From: an uncultured Saccharospirillaceae bacterium
Lineage (GTDB): Bacteria > Bacteroidota > Bacteroidia > Flavobacteriales_D > CAJJDF01
Length of the DNA: 50,196 nt
Direction of reading: 5' to 3'
Assembly: GCA_950054195.1 (NCBI GenBank)
Contig: CATLPG010000019.1
Location: 1-50,196, forward strand
Shown: in pieces, positions 43,641-50,196 of the stretch
Position numbering within the stretch: position 1 is the first letter of the stretch
How the letters are laid out: each line of letters starts with the position of its first letter
Notes under the pieces: generated by a model
Seen by the model: the letters and a program-made list of their open reading frames with translations, nothing else
Told to the model about the DNA's origin: nothing
Database searches by the model: none
Translations under genes and position numbers: made by a program

Positions 43641-44485
43641 GTATTCAGATTTTTAAGATACTCTAAACCGCTATTTTTACCATACTGATAATCAGTATTA
43701 ATTGATTCAATAGAATACCCCATGATTGTGCTCGCAAGTACTTCTTTAGGGTCGATGATATCAACTTTTAAATCAGCAGGTGGATTTTTTGCGAATGTTA
43801 GTCCCTCATTGATTCTATTATGCATGTTTGCATACAAGTTCCGTAATACTTTAGAGCGATTGAGTTTGCTTCCTAAATAATTGGGCCAAGTTCGAGTATG
43901 TTGAAAATCTCTAGGGTAGGTACGGAGTAATGTAATGTGTTTAGCTCCTTGTTCGTAGGCTCTTTTCACAGGAATTGGATCAGACCAACCACCATCAAAA
44001 TATGGTTTGTCATTAATGTATTGAGTTCCCTTTGTAACAAAGGGTAGCGTACAAGAGGCGATCACTTTTTCAACCCATAGTTTCCCTTCGGGGGATAAAT
44101 ATTCTGGTTTTCCACTTAATTTGTTGGCTACAACAAAATATACTTCTTTATTTTCTCTGTTTTTTTTGGCTGTGTCAATATCAAAAGGAAATTCTTTTGA
44201 TGCGATTGTCTTCATATAGTCAATATCCATCATTCCCTTTTTTGAAAAGAGCCTAGAGAACTTTGTAAATCCTTTGGCTTCTGTCATATGCAGGTGTGCC
44301 TTGTAGCAATCCTCTTTTTGCTCACTTAAATAATAAGATATTGCTATTGCTCCTCCAGAAACACCGTAGTAAGATTGAAAAGGATTATACCCCTTTTCCA
44401 AAAAAGCATCTAATACTCCAGTAGTGAATGCAGTTTTAAAACCTCCTCCTTCAACAATAAGTGTTTTCTTAGTATTATCTGACAT
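43637..44485 (-). CDS. Patatin-like phospholipase
   Basis: A 282-residue lipid acyl hydrolase of the patatin fold, without a signal peptide. The oxyanion motif is VEGGGFKTAF, the nucleophile elbow is GVSGGAIA (Ser43), and the catalytic aspartate is in FDGGWSDPIP (Asp164). The C-terminal region includes HITLLRTYPRDFQ and a closing GYSIESINTDYQYG. It resembles bacterial patatins of the YjjU type that act inside the cell on membrane lipids. The downstream AlkD-like gene overlaps by 4 bases. The functional link between the two is not obvious. Confidence 0.93.
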   Translation of the reverse strand: MSDNTKKTLIVEGGGFKTAFTTGVLDAFLEKGYNPFQSYYGVSGGAIAISYYLSEQKEDCYKAHLHMTEAKGFTKFSRLFSKKGMMDIDYMKTIASKEFPFDIDTAKKNRENKEVYFVVANKLSGKPEYLSPEGKLWVEKVIASCTLPFVTKGTQYINDKPYFDGGWSDPIPVKRAYEQGAKHITLLRTYPRDFQHTRTWPNYLGSKLNRSKVLRNLYANMHNRINEGLTFAKNPPADLKVDIIDPKEVLASTIMGYSIESINTDYQYGKNSGLEYLKNLNT

Positions 44486-44558
44486 TTGAATTTGTAAGTG
44501 AACAACTAAAATACTGATTTTATTTTTTTGATGCTTTATAAGTTAATCAAGGAAAATT

Positions 44559-45755
44559 CTAGTTGTTTAGTTCAGCGATTTCTTTTAAGATAGCAGCCCA
44601 GTAAACACCTCCTGTTCTTTTGCCCAAACGTACAATAACAGTTTTTGATGCTGGATGCACATAAATATGTTGACCTAACACACCTCTAGCAAAATAGTCA
44701 TCGACTGGCTGTATATCATACTGATCTAAATTTTCTCCTTTGTAGATGTTGAAGAAATCTTTTCTAGTCAATGGTTCGTTATTCTTTTTGGTTACATCAT
44801 TGTTGTGCCACCATTGGTAGGAGTAGAGGTATCTATTTTCTTTATTTTTGTAAGACGTGCTTTCTTTCACCCAATCCTTAGGTACAATTTGCTCTCCGTT
44901 CCAGTTACCATCATGAAGATATAGCAAACCCAATTTAGCAAAATCCCTAGCACGAGCATTTATGCAACAAAACGTTTTGAAGTTTTCATGCTTTTTACTG
45001 TCTTGATTCCAAGTTGCTGCAAACTCTGGTTGAAGCGGTTGCCAAAGTTTTTCGTTAAAATAATCTAAGAAGGTTCTACCGGTTGAAGCTTCAATAATCT
45101 CGCTTAAAATTTGCGTGTTTACACTAATATATTCAAAATCACCTGGAGTAGATTTGACCTTGATATTGTATAAGTATTTTTCAGTATTTAGCCCGTAATA
45201 ATATTTGGCTACATCAGCCAAAGGACTATAATAAACTTCAGTAAACTTTAACCCCGACTCCATCGTTAAAACGTCTTTAATAGTAATAGGTTTTATTTCT
45301 TCTTGATTTTTAAAATCTAAATAATGCGTAATGGGATCATTAATAGAGTTAATATGTCCTTCGGAAATAGCAATACCAATTAAAGCCGACACAAATGATT
45401 TTGCAACAGAAAAAGAAGGTACAATAGAGGAGTCAGCGTATTTATTTAAGTAGTTTTCATAAACAATTGAATCATTTTTGATAACTAGAAAAGCAACAGT
45501 CTTAGTTTTGTCTAATAACTCTTCGAAAGAATCATAATCCTTAGATTGGGGTAACTTAAGGGTGGTATTAGCGTAGGGAAATATATAAGGATTAGTGTTT
45601 GGTTCAATTTCTACTGAAGGGAACTTTTTATAATCATTAATATCAGCGAAATTGTAATAAAAATATCTTCCAACGTAACAACCTTGTAAAATAGCAGTTG
45701 CTGAGATAAAAAGGAAGAGCTTTGAAAGTGTATTTAATTGTTTCAAAGCTCTCAA
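44559..45755 (-). CDS. Class C beta-lactamase-like serine hydrolase lipoprotein
   Basis: A 398-residue lipoprotein: signal LSKLFLFISATAILQGCYVGR (lipid Cys at 26). The penicillin-binding fold carries SVAK (Ser116, Lys119), a likely Tyr-x-Asn in YISVNTQ, and the later GLLYLHDGNWNGEQIVPKDWVKEST block typical of this group. Enzymes of this type include esterases, D-Ala-D-Ala peptidases and beta-lactamases; nothing here decides among them. The protein ends KRTGGVYWAAILKEIAELNN. It is 5 bases downstream of the beta-barrel gene, so it is the last member of a three-gene minus-strand run. Confidence 0.9.
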   Translation of the reverse strand: MRALKQLNTLSKLFLFISATAILQGCYVGRYFYYNFADINDYKKFPSVEIEPNTNPYIFPYANTTLKLPQSKDYDSFEELLDKTKTVAFLVIKNDSIVYENYLNKYADSSIVPSFSVAKSFVSALIGIAISEGHINSINDPITHYLDFKNQEEIKPITIKDVLTMESGLKFTEVYYSPLADVAKYYYGLNTEKYLYNIKVKSTPGDFEYISVNTQILSEIIEASTGRTFLDYFNEKLWQPLQPEFAATWNQDSKKHENFKTFCCINARARDFAKLGLLYLHDGNWNGEQIVPKDWVKESTSYKNKENRYLYSYQWWHNNDVTKKNNEPLTRKDFFNIYKGENLDQYDIQPVDDYFARGVLGQHIYVHPASKTVIVRLGKRTGGVYWAAILKEIAELNN

Positions 45756-45760
45756 AATTT

Positions 45761-46435
45761 TTAGTTAGCCGTTGTAAGCTTAAAGTTTAATCCAATTGCA
45801 ACTTCTAATCCTTTAGCATTTAAATCTCCTGATAAATTACTAGGTGTATTTGTTGTATTACCAGAAGTAAAGGTATACTCTTTCAAGTCAAAATAATTAC
45901 CATCATATCCCAAATGGAAAAACATGCCAATTGATTTGGTGAAGTATGCATTTAAACCTAAGCGTACTTGTAGGTTTGAACCAGCATATTTAGCTTCAGC
46001 TTTGGTATTGCCATCTTGTTCAGAAGTTCGAAGTCTTACAAAACCTAATCCTAAACCAGTATATAAATTGAACCTATCTCTATTTATTATATAGAACTTT
46101 GGCATTATTCCAAGCTTAAAAAAATGATTTTCTCTATCTCTAGTATTTGTGTCAGACTCTAAATAACTTCCAGATTGTAAATAAAATCCAGCACTAAAAA
46201 GTTTTGATACACCATAATCACCGGATAAATAGGCATAAGTAGTAGCTGCGGCACTGGTATCTTGATCTCTAATAACTAAAGAGCCCCCAAGATAAGTAGC
46301 ACTAACTTCTGAGTTTGTTGCATAAAGACCTGCACCAAGTCCACCACTAAGGTTTAACGTTCCAAAAGAATTTGATTGTGCCTTACTACTGAGTACTATC
46401 AGCAACAAAGCGGTAGTAGATAAAATTTTATTCAT
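45761..46435 (-). CDS. Outer-membrane beta-barrel protein
   Basis: A 224-residue protein with a signal peptide (1-19, ending SSKAQ), followed by alternating amphipathic strands rich in Tyr, Gly and Asn (YAYLSGDYGVSKLFSAGFYLQSG, LGIMPKFYIINRDRFNLYTGLGLGFVRL, GMFFHLGYDGNYFDL) and a final GLEVAIGLNFKL. This layout of about eight strands fits a small OmpA/OmpW-like barrel. The last residues (KLTTAN) do not include a terminal aromatic, but the preceding strand carries NFKL. Cargo and role unknown. It follows the Omp28-like gene by 3 bases. Confidence 0.82.
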   Translation of the reverse strand: MNKILSTTALLLIVLSSKAQSNSFGTLNLSGGLGAGLYATNSEVSATYLGGSLVIRDQDTSAAATTYAYLSGDYGVSKLFSAGFYLQSGSYLESDTNTRDRENHFFKLGIMPKFYIINRDRFNLYTGLGLGFVRLRTSEQDGNTKAEAKYAGSNLQVRLGLNAYFTKSIGMFFHLGYDGNYFDLKEYTFTSGNTTNTPSNLSGDLNAKGLEVAIGLNFKLTTAN

Positions 46436-46438
46436 AGC

Positions 46439-47293
46439 TTAATTCCAATCTGTACTTTCTCCTACTGCAACTTGCTTAGCATTGTAAGATTGTAAATTTT
46501 GATTAAATACATAATCCTCAACGATAGCCACAACTTTTAAGTTTGCTGAGTTATATGCAGAAATATCAATGTCATTATATTCTTTTAAATATTCAACTCT
46601 AGCCTCTGCTATGTTTAAGGCCTCACCATGGGGAGAAGAAGTCAATACTCTTCTTAATACATGTTGGTGAATATAATTAGGCCCAGCATCACCAGTATAG
46701 TCAGCTTGTGCATTTGGAGACGATTGCGGTACATTATCTTCTACTAAGTATAGTGTAATATACGCACTGCTAATTGCTTCATTAGAAACAACTTTTGCTT
46801 TAATGTCTAGTAAGCCATTGTCATCAATTTCAGTTTGCAAACGTATTCCAAGTTTTGCTGTTTGGTTTACAGATGCATCAATATCTGCTTCCCAACTAGG
46901 ACTTCCATCCGTGTAATCATTTGATTTCTTACGATCAATTACGGCAGAAGGATAATATTGAACATTATACCTCATGCTACCATTAGATAAATAATTAGTA
47001 TGCGTAGTTTCCATTGGATCACCACCATGCAAATCAACTAGAATCATTTGGTCTCCATAAATATCATTGATTCTCTTCATTTCCTTGTTTCCTCCAGGGC
47101 AGTATCCACACCATTCTCCTGTAAATTTTTCTACAACTACTCTTTTTGTAAATGTATCAGGAACCGTGTTCGGGTCAGGATTATTGTTAGGATCAGTTTT
47201 GGTAGTTTCTTCTTTTTCTGTTCCTTGCTTCTCTTTTTTACAAGCTGCAATAGAAAGAGTTGCTGCTAATAAAACGACAAATTTAAATTTCAT
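46439..47293 (-). CDS. Omp28-like thioredoxin-fold lipoprotein
   Basis: I use the start MKFKFVVLLAATLSIAACKKEK (47291-47293), which gives a proper lipobox (lipid Cys at 18); an upstream frame start at 47317 adds eight residues. After a Glu/Asn/Pro-rich linker the protein has VVEKFTGEWCGYCPGGNKEM with a Cys63-x-x-Cys66 redox-type pair, then an extended beta-rich region (about 150-280). This order fits Omp28-related outer-membrane lipoproteins of Bacteroidota. It may guide disulfides or bind partners at the surface. The 284 residues and the 3-base gap to the barrel gene suggest an operon. Confidence 0.87.
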   Translation of the reverse strand: MKFKFVVLLAATLSIAACKKEKQGTEKEETTKTDPNNNPDPNTVPDTFTKRVVVEKFTGEWCGYCPGGNKEMKRINDIYGDQMILVDLHGGDPMETTHTNYLSNGSMRYNVQYYPSAVIDRKKSNDYTDGSPSWEADIDASVNQTAKLGIRLQTEIDDNGLLDIKAKVVSNEAISSAYITLYLVEDNVPQSSPNAQADYTGDAGPNYIHQHVLRRVLTSSPHGEALNIAEARVEYLKEYNDIDISAYNSANLKVVAIVEDYVFNQNLQSYNAKQVAVGESTDWN

Positions 47294-47326
47294 AGTAAAT
47301 TGAATTGATGTATACAATTTACGATT

Positions 47327-48106
47327 TTAAACGATTACTTCGAGATTATCATAGGATAAAAATATGTTTTTAGGTAACTCCCCTTGAATTTCCTGATGTT
47401 TTCCTAAGGTATGACTCATATGAATAAAGTAAGTCTTCTCAGCATTAATAAGTTGTGCAATCTCTATAGATTCGGATAATTTAAAATGAGAAATATGAGG
47501 TTCTTTTTGGAGAGCATTAATGACAAGCACTCTTGATCCTTTAATTTTTTCAATTTCCTTAGGCTTAATTCTGTTCATATCAGTTATGTAGGTAATATCA
47601 CCAATCCGATAACCTAGAACAGGCAATTTGTAGTGATACCCTCTAATAGGAACAATTGTTTTTCCAAAAAGATTAAAAGGGCTTTGTGTAATTATATTTG
47701 GTTTTACTCTTGGAATACCAGGATAATTAAATTTCTCATCAAAAATGTATTCGAATTCTTTGGAAAGCCAATCTAAAACGGGTTGTTCTAGATAAATGTC
47801 CATTTCTTTTTTATGTTTAAAGCAAATAGGACGAACATCATCTAATCCCGCAGTATGATCTTTGTGACCGTGTGTATATAGAATAGCATGGACATTAGTT
47901 GTTTTACTCCTTAACATCTGCATACGGAAGTCTGGTCCAGTATCGATAACAATATTTTTATCATTGAAAGTAAACATCACCGAGGTACGTAACCTTTGAT
48001 CCATTGGATCATTAGAAGTACAAACTTCACACTCACAACCTATTACTGGGATACCTTGGGAAGTCCCTGTACCTAAAAAGGTTATTTTCATGGATGATTC
48101 TTTCAT
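47327..48106 (-). CDS. PhnP-like MBL-fold metallo-hydrolase
   Basis: A 259-residue metallo-beta-lactamase-fold enzyme. The metal motif THGHKDHTAGLDD (His79, His81, Asp83, His84) is complete and SHTLGKHQE carries a later His. GCECEVCTSND near residues 23-32 provides the cysteines that in PhnP hold an extra structural zinc. PhnP opens cyclic ribose phosphates, but relatives in Bacteroidota lack phosphonate genes, and none are here, so a nucleotide phosphodiesterase role is a guess. A second Met five residues later (MKITFLGTGTSQGIP) matches the family start better. It lies 3 bases downstream of the cysteine desulfurase gene. Confidence 0.88.
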   Translation of the reverse strand: MKESSMKITFLGTGTSQGIPVIGCECEVCTSNDPMDQRLRTSVMFTFNDKNIVIDTGPDFRMQMLRSKTTNVHAILYTHGHKDHTAGLDDVRPICFKHKKEMDIYLEQPVLDWLSKEFEYIFDEKFNYPGIPRVKPNIITQSPFNLFGKTIVPIRGYHYKLPVLGYRIGDITYITDMNRIKPKEIEKIKGSRVLVINALQKEPHISHFKLSESIEIAQLINAEKTYFIHMSHTLGKHQEIQGELPKNIFLSYDNLEVIV

Positions 48107-48109
48107 GTA

Positions 48110-49240
48110 CTATTTTAAAAGTATCTCTTTCAGTTTTTTTACGCAATAGTCAACTTCTTCTAGTGTGTTTAGCTTTGAGAAAGAAAATCGAATACAAATA
48201 TAATTCTTTTCTAGTTCAGGATCCACTGCTTCTAGTACATGAGAACCTTGAAGGCTTCCAGAAGAACAAGCACTACCACTTGAGGCAGCTATTCCATTCA
48301 TATCCAAGGAAAATAGTAGCATATTGTTAGCAATTTCTTTAGAAAAACCCACATTCAATATATTGTAAGCACCATTCTCTAAGGAAGAGTTAAATATAAT
48401 TTGATTTCCAAATGCTTCTTCTAATTGATTAGCCATAGCTGATTTAATTGAAGCAATGTGCTTTTTATCTTTTTCAAGATTATTATAACATATTTCTAAT
48501 GCCTTGGTTAATCCTTGAACACCTATAATATTTTCTGTTCCAGGTCTGAATCCTTTCTCCTGTCCTCCTCCAAAAACTAAGGAAGACATCCCGTATTTAA
48601 TGTTGGCATACAAAAAGCCAATTCCTTTTGGTCCGTGAAATTTGTGTGCACTACATGTTGCAAAATGAATACCTAAATCTTCAAAAATAATAGGTTCATG
48701 CCCAATGTGTTGTACACTATCTGTATGGAAAATAGCTGCATGAGTTTTACATAAATCTCCTACACGCTTAGCATCAAGAATTGAACCTATTTCATTGTTT
48801 ACAAGCATGAGTGAAACTAATGTTTTGGTTGACTCAGAAGCCAATAATGTCTCTAATGCTTGATAATCAATGTCTCCTTTTTTAGTAAGAGTTACATATT
48901 CAACCTTAACACCTTTAGAAGCTTCAACAGTTTCTAAAACAGCTTTGTGTTCGGTTTTTGATGTAATGATACGTTTAACACCTAAAATATTTATAGCATG
49001 GTTTATAACCATATTATTCGCCTCAGTAGCTCCCGAGGTAAATATTATTTCACTTGGTTTGGCACCAAAATGATTAGCTGTTGATCGCCTCGCTAGCTCG
49101 ATACTATTTTTTGTTTTACGACCCAGACTATGAGTAGAAGAAGGGTTTCCATAAATTTCGGACATGCTTTTTGTGAGGTGTTCGATAACCTCAGGAAGCA
49201 TTGCCGTTGTTGCTGCGTTATCAAAATAAACCTGTTGCAT
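48110..49240 (-). CDS. Cysteine desulfurase (NifS/IscS family)
   Basis: A 376-residue PLP enzyme that takes sulfur from cysteine for Fe-S clusters, thiamine or tRNA thiolation. It starts VYFDNAATTAMLPEV, has GATEANN near 70-76, HTDSVQHIGH with the PLP-contact residues, the PLP lysine Lys200 in CSAHKFHGPKGIG, and the mobile-loop nucleophile Cys325 in SSGSACSSGSL. The loop length fits the group I (IscS/NifS) type. No iscU or scaffold gene is adjacent. It forms a minus-strand run with the phosphoglucosamine mutase (3 bases away) and the PhnP-like gene (3 bases away). Confidence 0.95.
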   Translation of the reverse strand: MQQVYFDNAATTAMLPEVIEHLTKSMSEIYGNPSSTHSLGRKTKNSIELARRSTANHFGAKPSEIIFTSGATEANNMVINHAINILGVKRIITSKTEHKAVLETVEASKGVKVEYVTLTKKGDIDYQALETLLASESTKTLVSLMLVNNEIGSILDAKRVGDLCKTHAAIFHTDSVQHIGHEPIIFEDLGIHFATCSAHKFHGPKGIGFLYANIKYGMSSLVFGGGQEKGFRPGTENIIGVQGLTKALEICYNNLEKDKKHIASIKSAMANQLEEAFGNQIIFNSSLENGAYNILNVGFSKEIANNMLLFSLDMNGIAASSGSACSSGSLQGSHVLEAVDPELEKNYICIRFSFSKLNTLEEVDYCVKKLKEILLK

Positions 49241-49243
49241 CTT

Positions 49244-50179
49244 TTACCCTTTTGCTATTTCAAGTGCTTTATTCATAATTGCTTGAGCAATTTTGTCAGC
49301 GTTTTCTTTACTGTTGCTCTCTGAGTAAACACGTATGATTGGTTCTGTATTTGATTTTCTAAGGTGAACCCATTCGTTTGCAAAGTTAATTTTTACACCA
49401 TCAATGTCATTAATTTCTTCATTTTGGTATGCTGTTTTTATTTCTTCCAAAATGTGATCTACGTTTATTGATGGGGTTAATTGAATTTTATTTTTACTCA
49501 TTTCATAATTAGGATAAGAAGCTCTTAATTGTGAAACCGTTGTTTTTTTATTAGCAAGATGAGTTAGAAATAGTGCAATACCAACCAAAGCATCTCTTCC
49601 GTAATGAAGCTCTGGATAAATAATTCCTCCATTTCCTTCGCCTCCAATAACAGCATTAACTTCTTTCATTTTTTCAACAACATTAACCTCTCCAACAGCA
49701 GAAGCATAATACGTTCCGCCATGAGATAAGGTAACATCTTTAAGAGCACGAGTCGAGGAGAGGTTAGATACCGTATTTCCTTTCTGTTTTGATAAGATAT
49801 AATCAGAAACAGCAACTAACGTGTATTCTTCTCCAAACATTTCTCCATCTTCACTGATAAATGCTAAACGATCTACATCAGGATCAACTACGATACCTAG
49901 ATCAGCTTTTTCTTCAACAACAACTTTTGAAATTTCGGTTAAGTGTTCTTTGAGTGGTTCTGGGTTATGAGGAAATTCTCCCGTAGGATCACAATATAGC
50001 TTGATTGTTTCAACGCCTAGTCTTTCTAGAAGGTATGGGATAAACAAACCACCAGTTGAATTTACAGCATCTACTGCTATAATCTCAATATCATACCTAG
50101 TAATATTTAATATTCTTCTTCTTAATTCTGCAGATAACCCTCCACCTGCAGAAGTAAGCAATATTATATATTTATTCAT
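49244..50179 (-). CDS. glmM: Phosphoglucosamine mutase (GlmM-like), 5'-incomplete or frameshifted
   Basis: The 311 residues match the second half of domain I-II onward of phosphohexomutases: AVDAVNSTGGLFIPYLLERLG near 35-55, the metal loop DPDVDR (Asp99 to Arg104), the sugar-binding GGEGNGGIIYPEL, and the phosphate-binding RKSNTEPIIRV. The GlmM-type Bacteroidota form would make glucosamine-1-phosphate for peptidoglycan. About 140 residues of the N-terminal domain, including the active-site serine loop, are missing. The open frame begins at an ATG at 50177-50179, and an in-frame TAG lies at 50193-50195, so the missing part, if present, is in another frame. Either a frameshift or a truncated paralogue; near the window end a sequence error is quite possible. 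Confidence 0.8.
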   Translation of the reverse strand: MNKYIILLTSAGGGLSAELRRRILNITRYDIEIIAVDAVNSTGGLFIPYLLERLGVETIKLYCDPTGEFPHNPEPLKEHLTEISKVVVEEKADLGIVVDPDVDRLAFISEDGEMFGEEYTLVAVSDYILSKQKGNTVSNLSSTRALKDVTLSHGGTYYASAVGEVNVVEKMKEVNAVIGGEGNGGIIYPELHYGRDALVGIALFLTHLANKKTTVSQLRASYPNYEMSKNKIQLTPSINVDHILEEIKTAYQNEEINDIDGVKINFANEWVHLRKSNTEPIIRVYSESNSKENADKIAQAIMNKALEIAKG

Positions 50180-50196
50180 TATTTTGTAGATCTAAA

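Noticed and set aside
44490-44575. Inverted repeat AACAACTA / TAGTTGTT around the gap after the serine hydrolase gene
   Set aside because: Arms are 8 bases with a loop over 40 bases, one arm is coding and no T tract follows.
48110-49240. Cysteine desulfurase as an EgtE-like lyase for the ergothioneine genes
   Set aside because: It has the cysteine loop of NifS/IscS (Cys325) and lies almost 50 kb from egtB/egtD, so it is better read as an ordinary desulfurase.
50125-50160. Two CTGCAG hexamers near the right end
   Set aside because: They flank a short stretch inside the mutase frame; two hexamers alone do not show an adapter, a repeat or an insertion.
1-50196. CRISPR array, insertion sequence, prophage or defence island
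   Set aside because: No regular direct repeats, transposase, integrase, phage structural gene or known defence gene is present.

Overview
This AT-rich window comes from a chromosome of the phylum Bacteroidota, most likely a marine member of the Flavobacteriales. The evidence is internal: type IX secretion (T9SS) sorting domains of both A and B type, a PorP/SprF outer-membrane protein, a GldM-like domain, a Bacteroidota-type YidC and Rho with a long disordered insert, DUF4293 next to rho, and upstream motifs of the Bacteroidota form TAnnTTTG with few Shine-Dalgarno sequences. The family-level placement is inference. I see no tRNA or rRNA gene, no insertion sequence, no phage gene and no CRISPR array. 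Genes are packed tightly, no gap reaches 300 bases, and the whole reads as ordinary chromosomal backbone.

Layout. 1-1760: ergothioneine genes, with egtB cut by the left edge and followed by egtD. 1743-4332: minus-strand GT87-like glycosyltransferase, transglutaminase-like protein and phosphopantetheinyl transferase. 4408-6974: ahcY with a strong terminator, inorganic pyrophosphatase, and a small secreted GldM-C-like protein. 6954-12153: minus-strand run with a 2-oxoglutarate oxygenase, a lipoprotein, rarA, and an SGNH/MBOAT pair for surface O-acylation. 12305-12577: HU with its own terminator. 12867-17048: TPR/PD40 protein, rhomboid protease, class IV PLP enzyme and an unknown membrane protein. 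17054-22774: EamA transporter, DUF4293, rho, a large GT-C-like membrane protein and a DUF4199-like protein. 22793-24431: minus-strand SAM hydrolase, ABM monooxygenase and lipoprotein, translationally coupled. 24544-30544: PhoH, an SRPBCC protein, a secreted M43 protease, YidC and a DUF6438 lipoprotein. 30547-34468: minus-strand Nramp-like transporter, M61 peptidase and alpha/beta hydrolase. 34492-36656: phosphodiesterase and a FecCD-type ABC importer. 36694-42913: a cell-surface/T9SS block. 42933-50179: minus-strand AlkD-like protein, patatin, class C serine hydrolase, beta-barrel protein, Omp28-like lipoprotein, metallo-hydrolase, cysteine desulfurase and a 5'-incomplete phosphoglucosamine mutase.

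Functional themes. Several genes concern the envelope: YidC, the MBOAT/SGNH pair, two large glycosyltransferase-like membrane proteins, and three proteins with T9SS C-terminal domains. The block at 36694-42913 joins a type-B CTD protein and a type-A CTD protein to a PorP/SprF protein and a TPR-PD40-OmpA-DUF1573 protein, which suggests a surface-display unit. Thiol, methyl-group and metal chemistry also recur (EgtB/EgtD, AhcY, SAM hydrolase, cysteine desulfurase, Nramp-like and FecCD transporters), although these genes are scattered.

The most striking signal is a perfect 15-bp hairpin followed by nine T residues just after the rho stop codon. It lies inside codons 12-26 of the next gene, so one stretch of DNA appears to be both an intrinsic terminator and the code for that protein's first membrane helix. 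I found no convincing wholly new multi-gene defence or mobile system.
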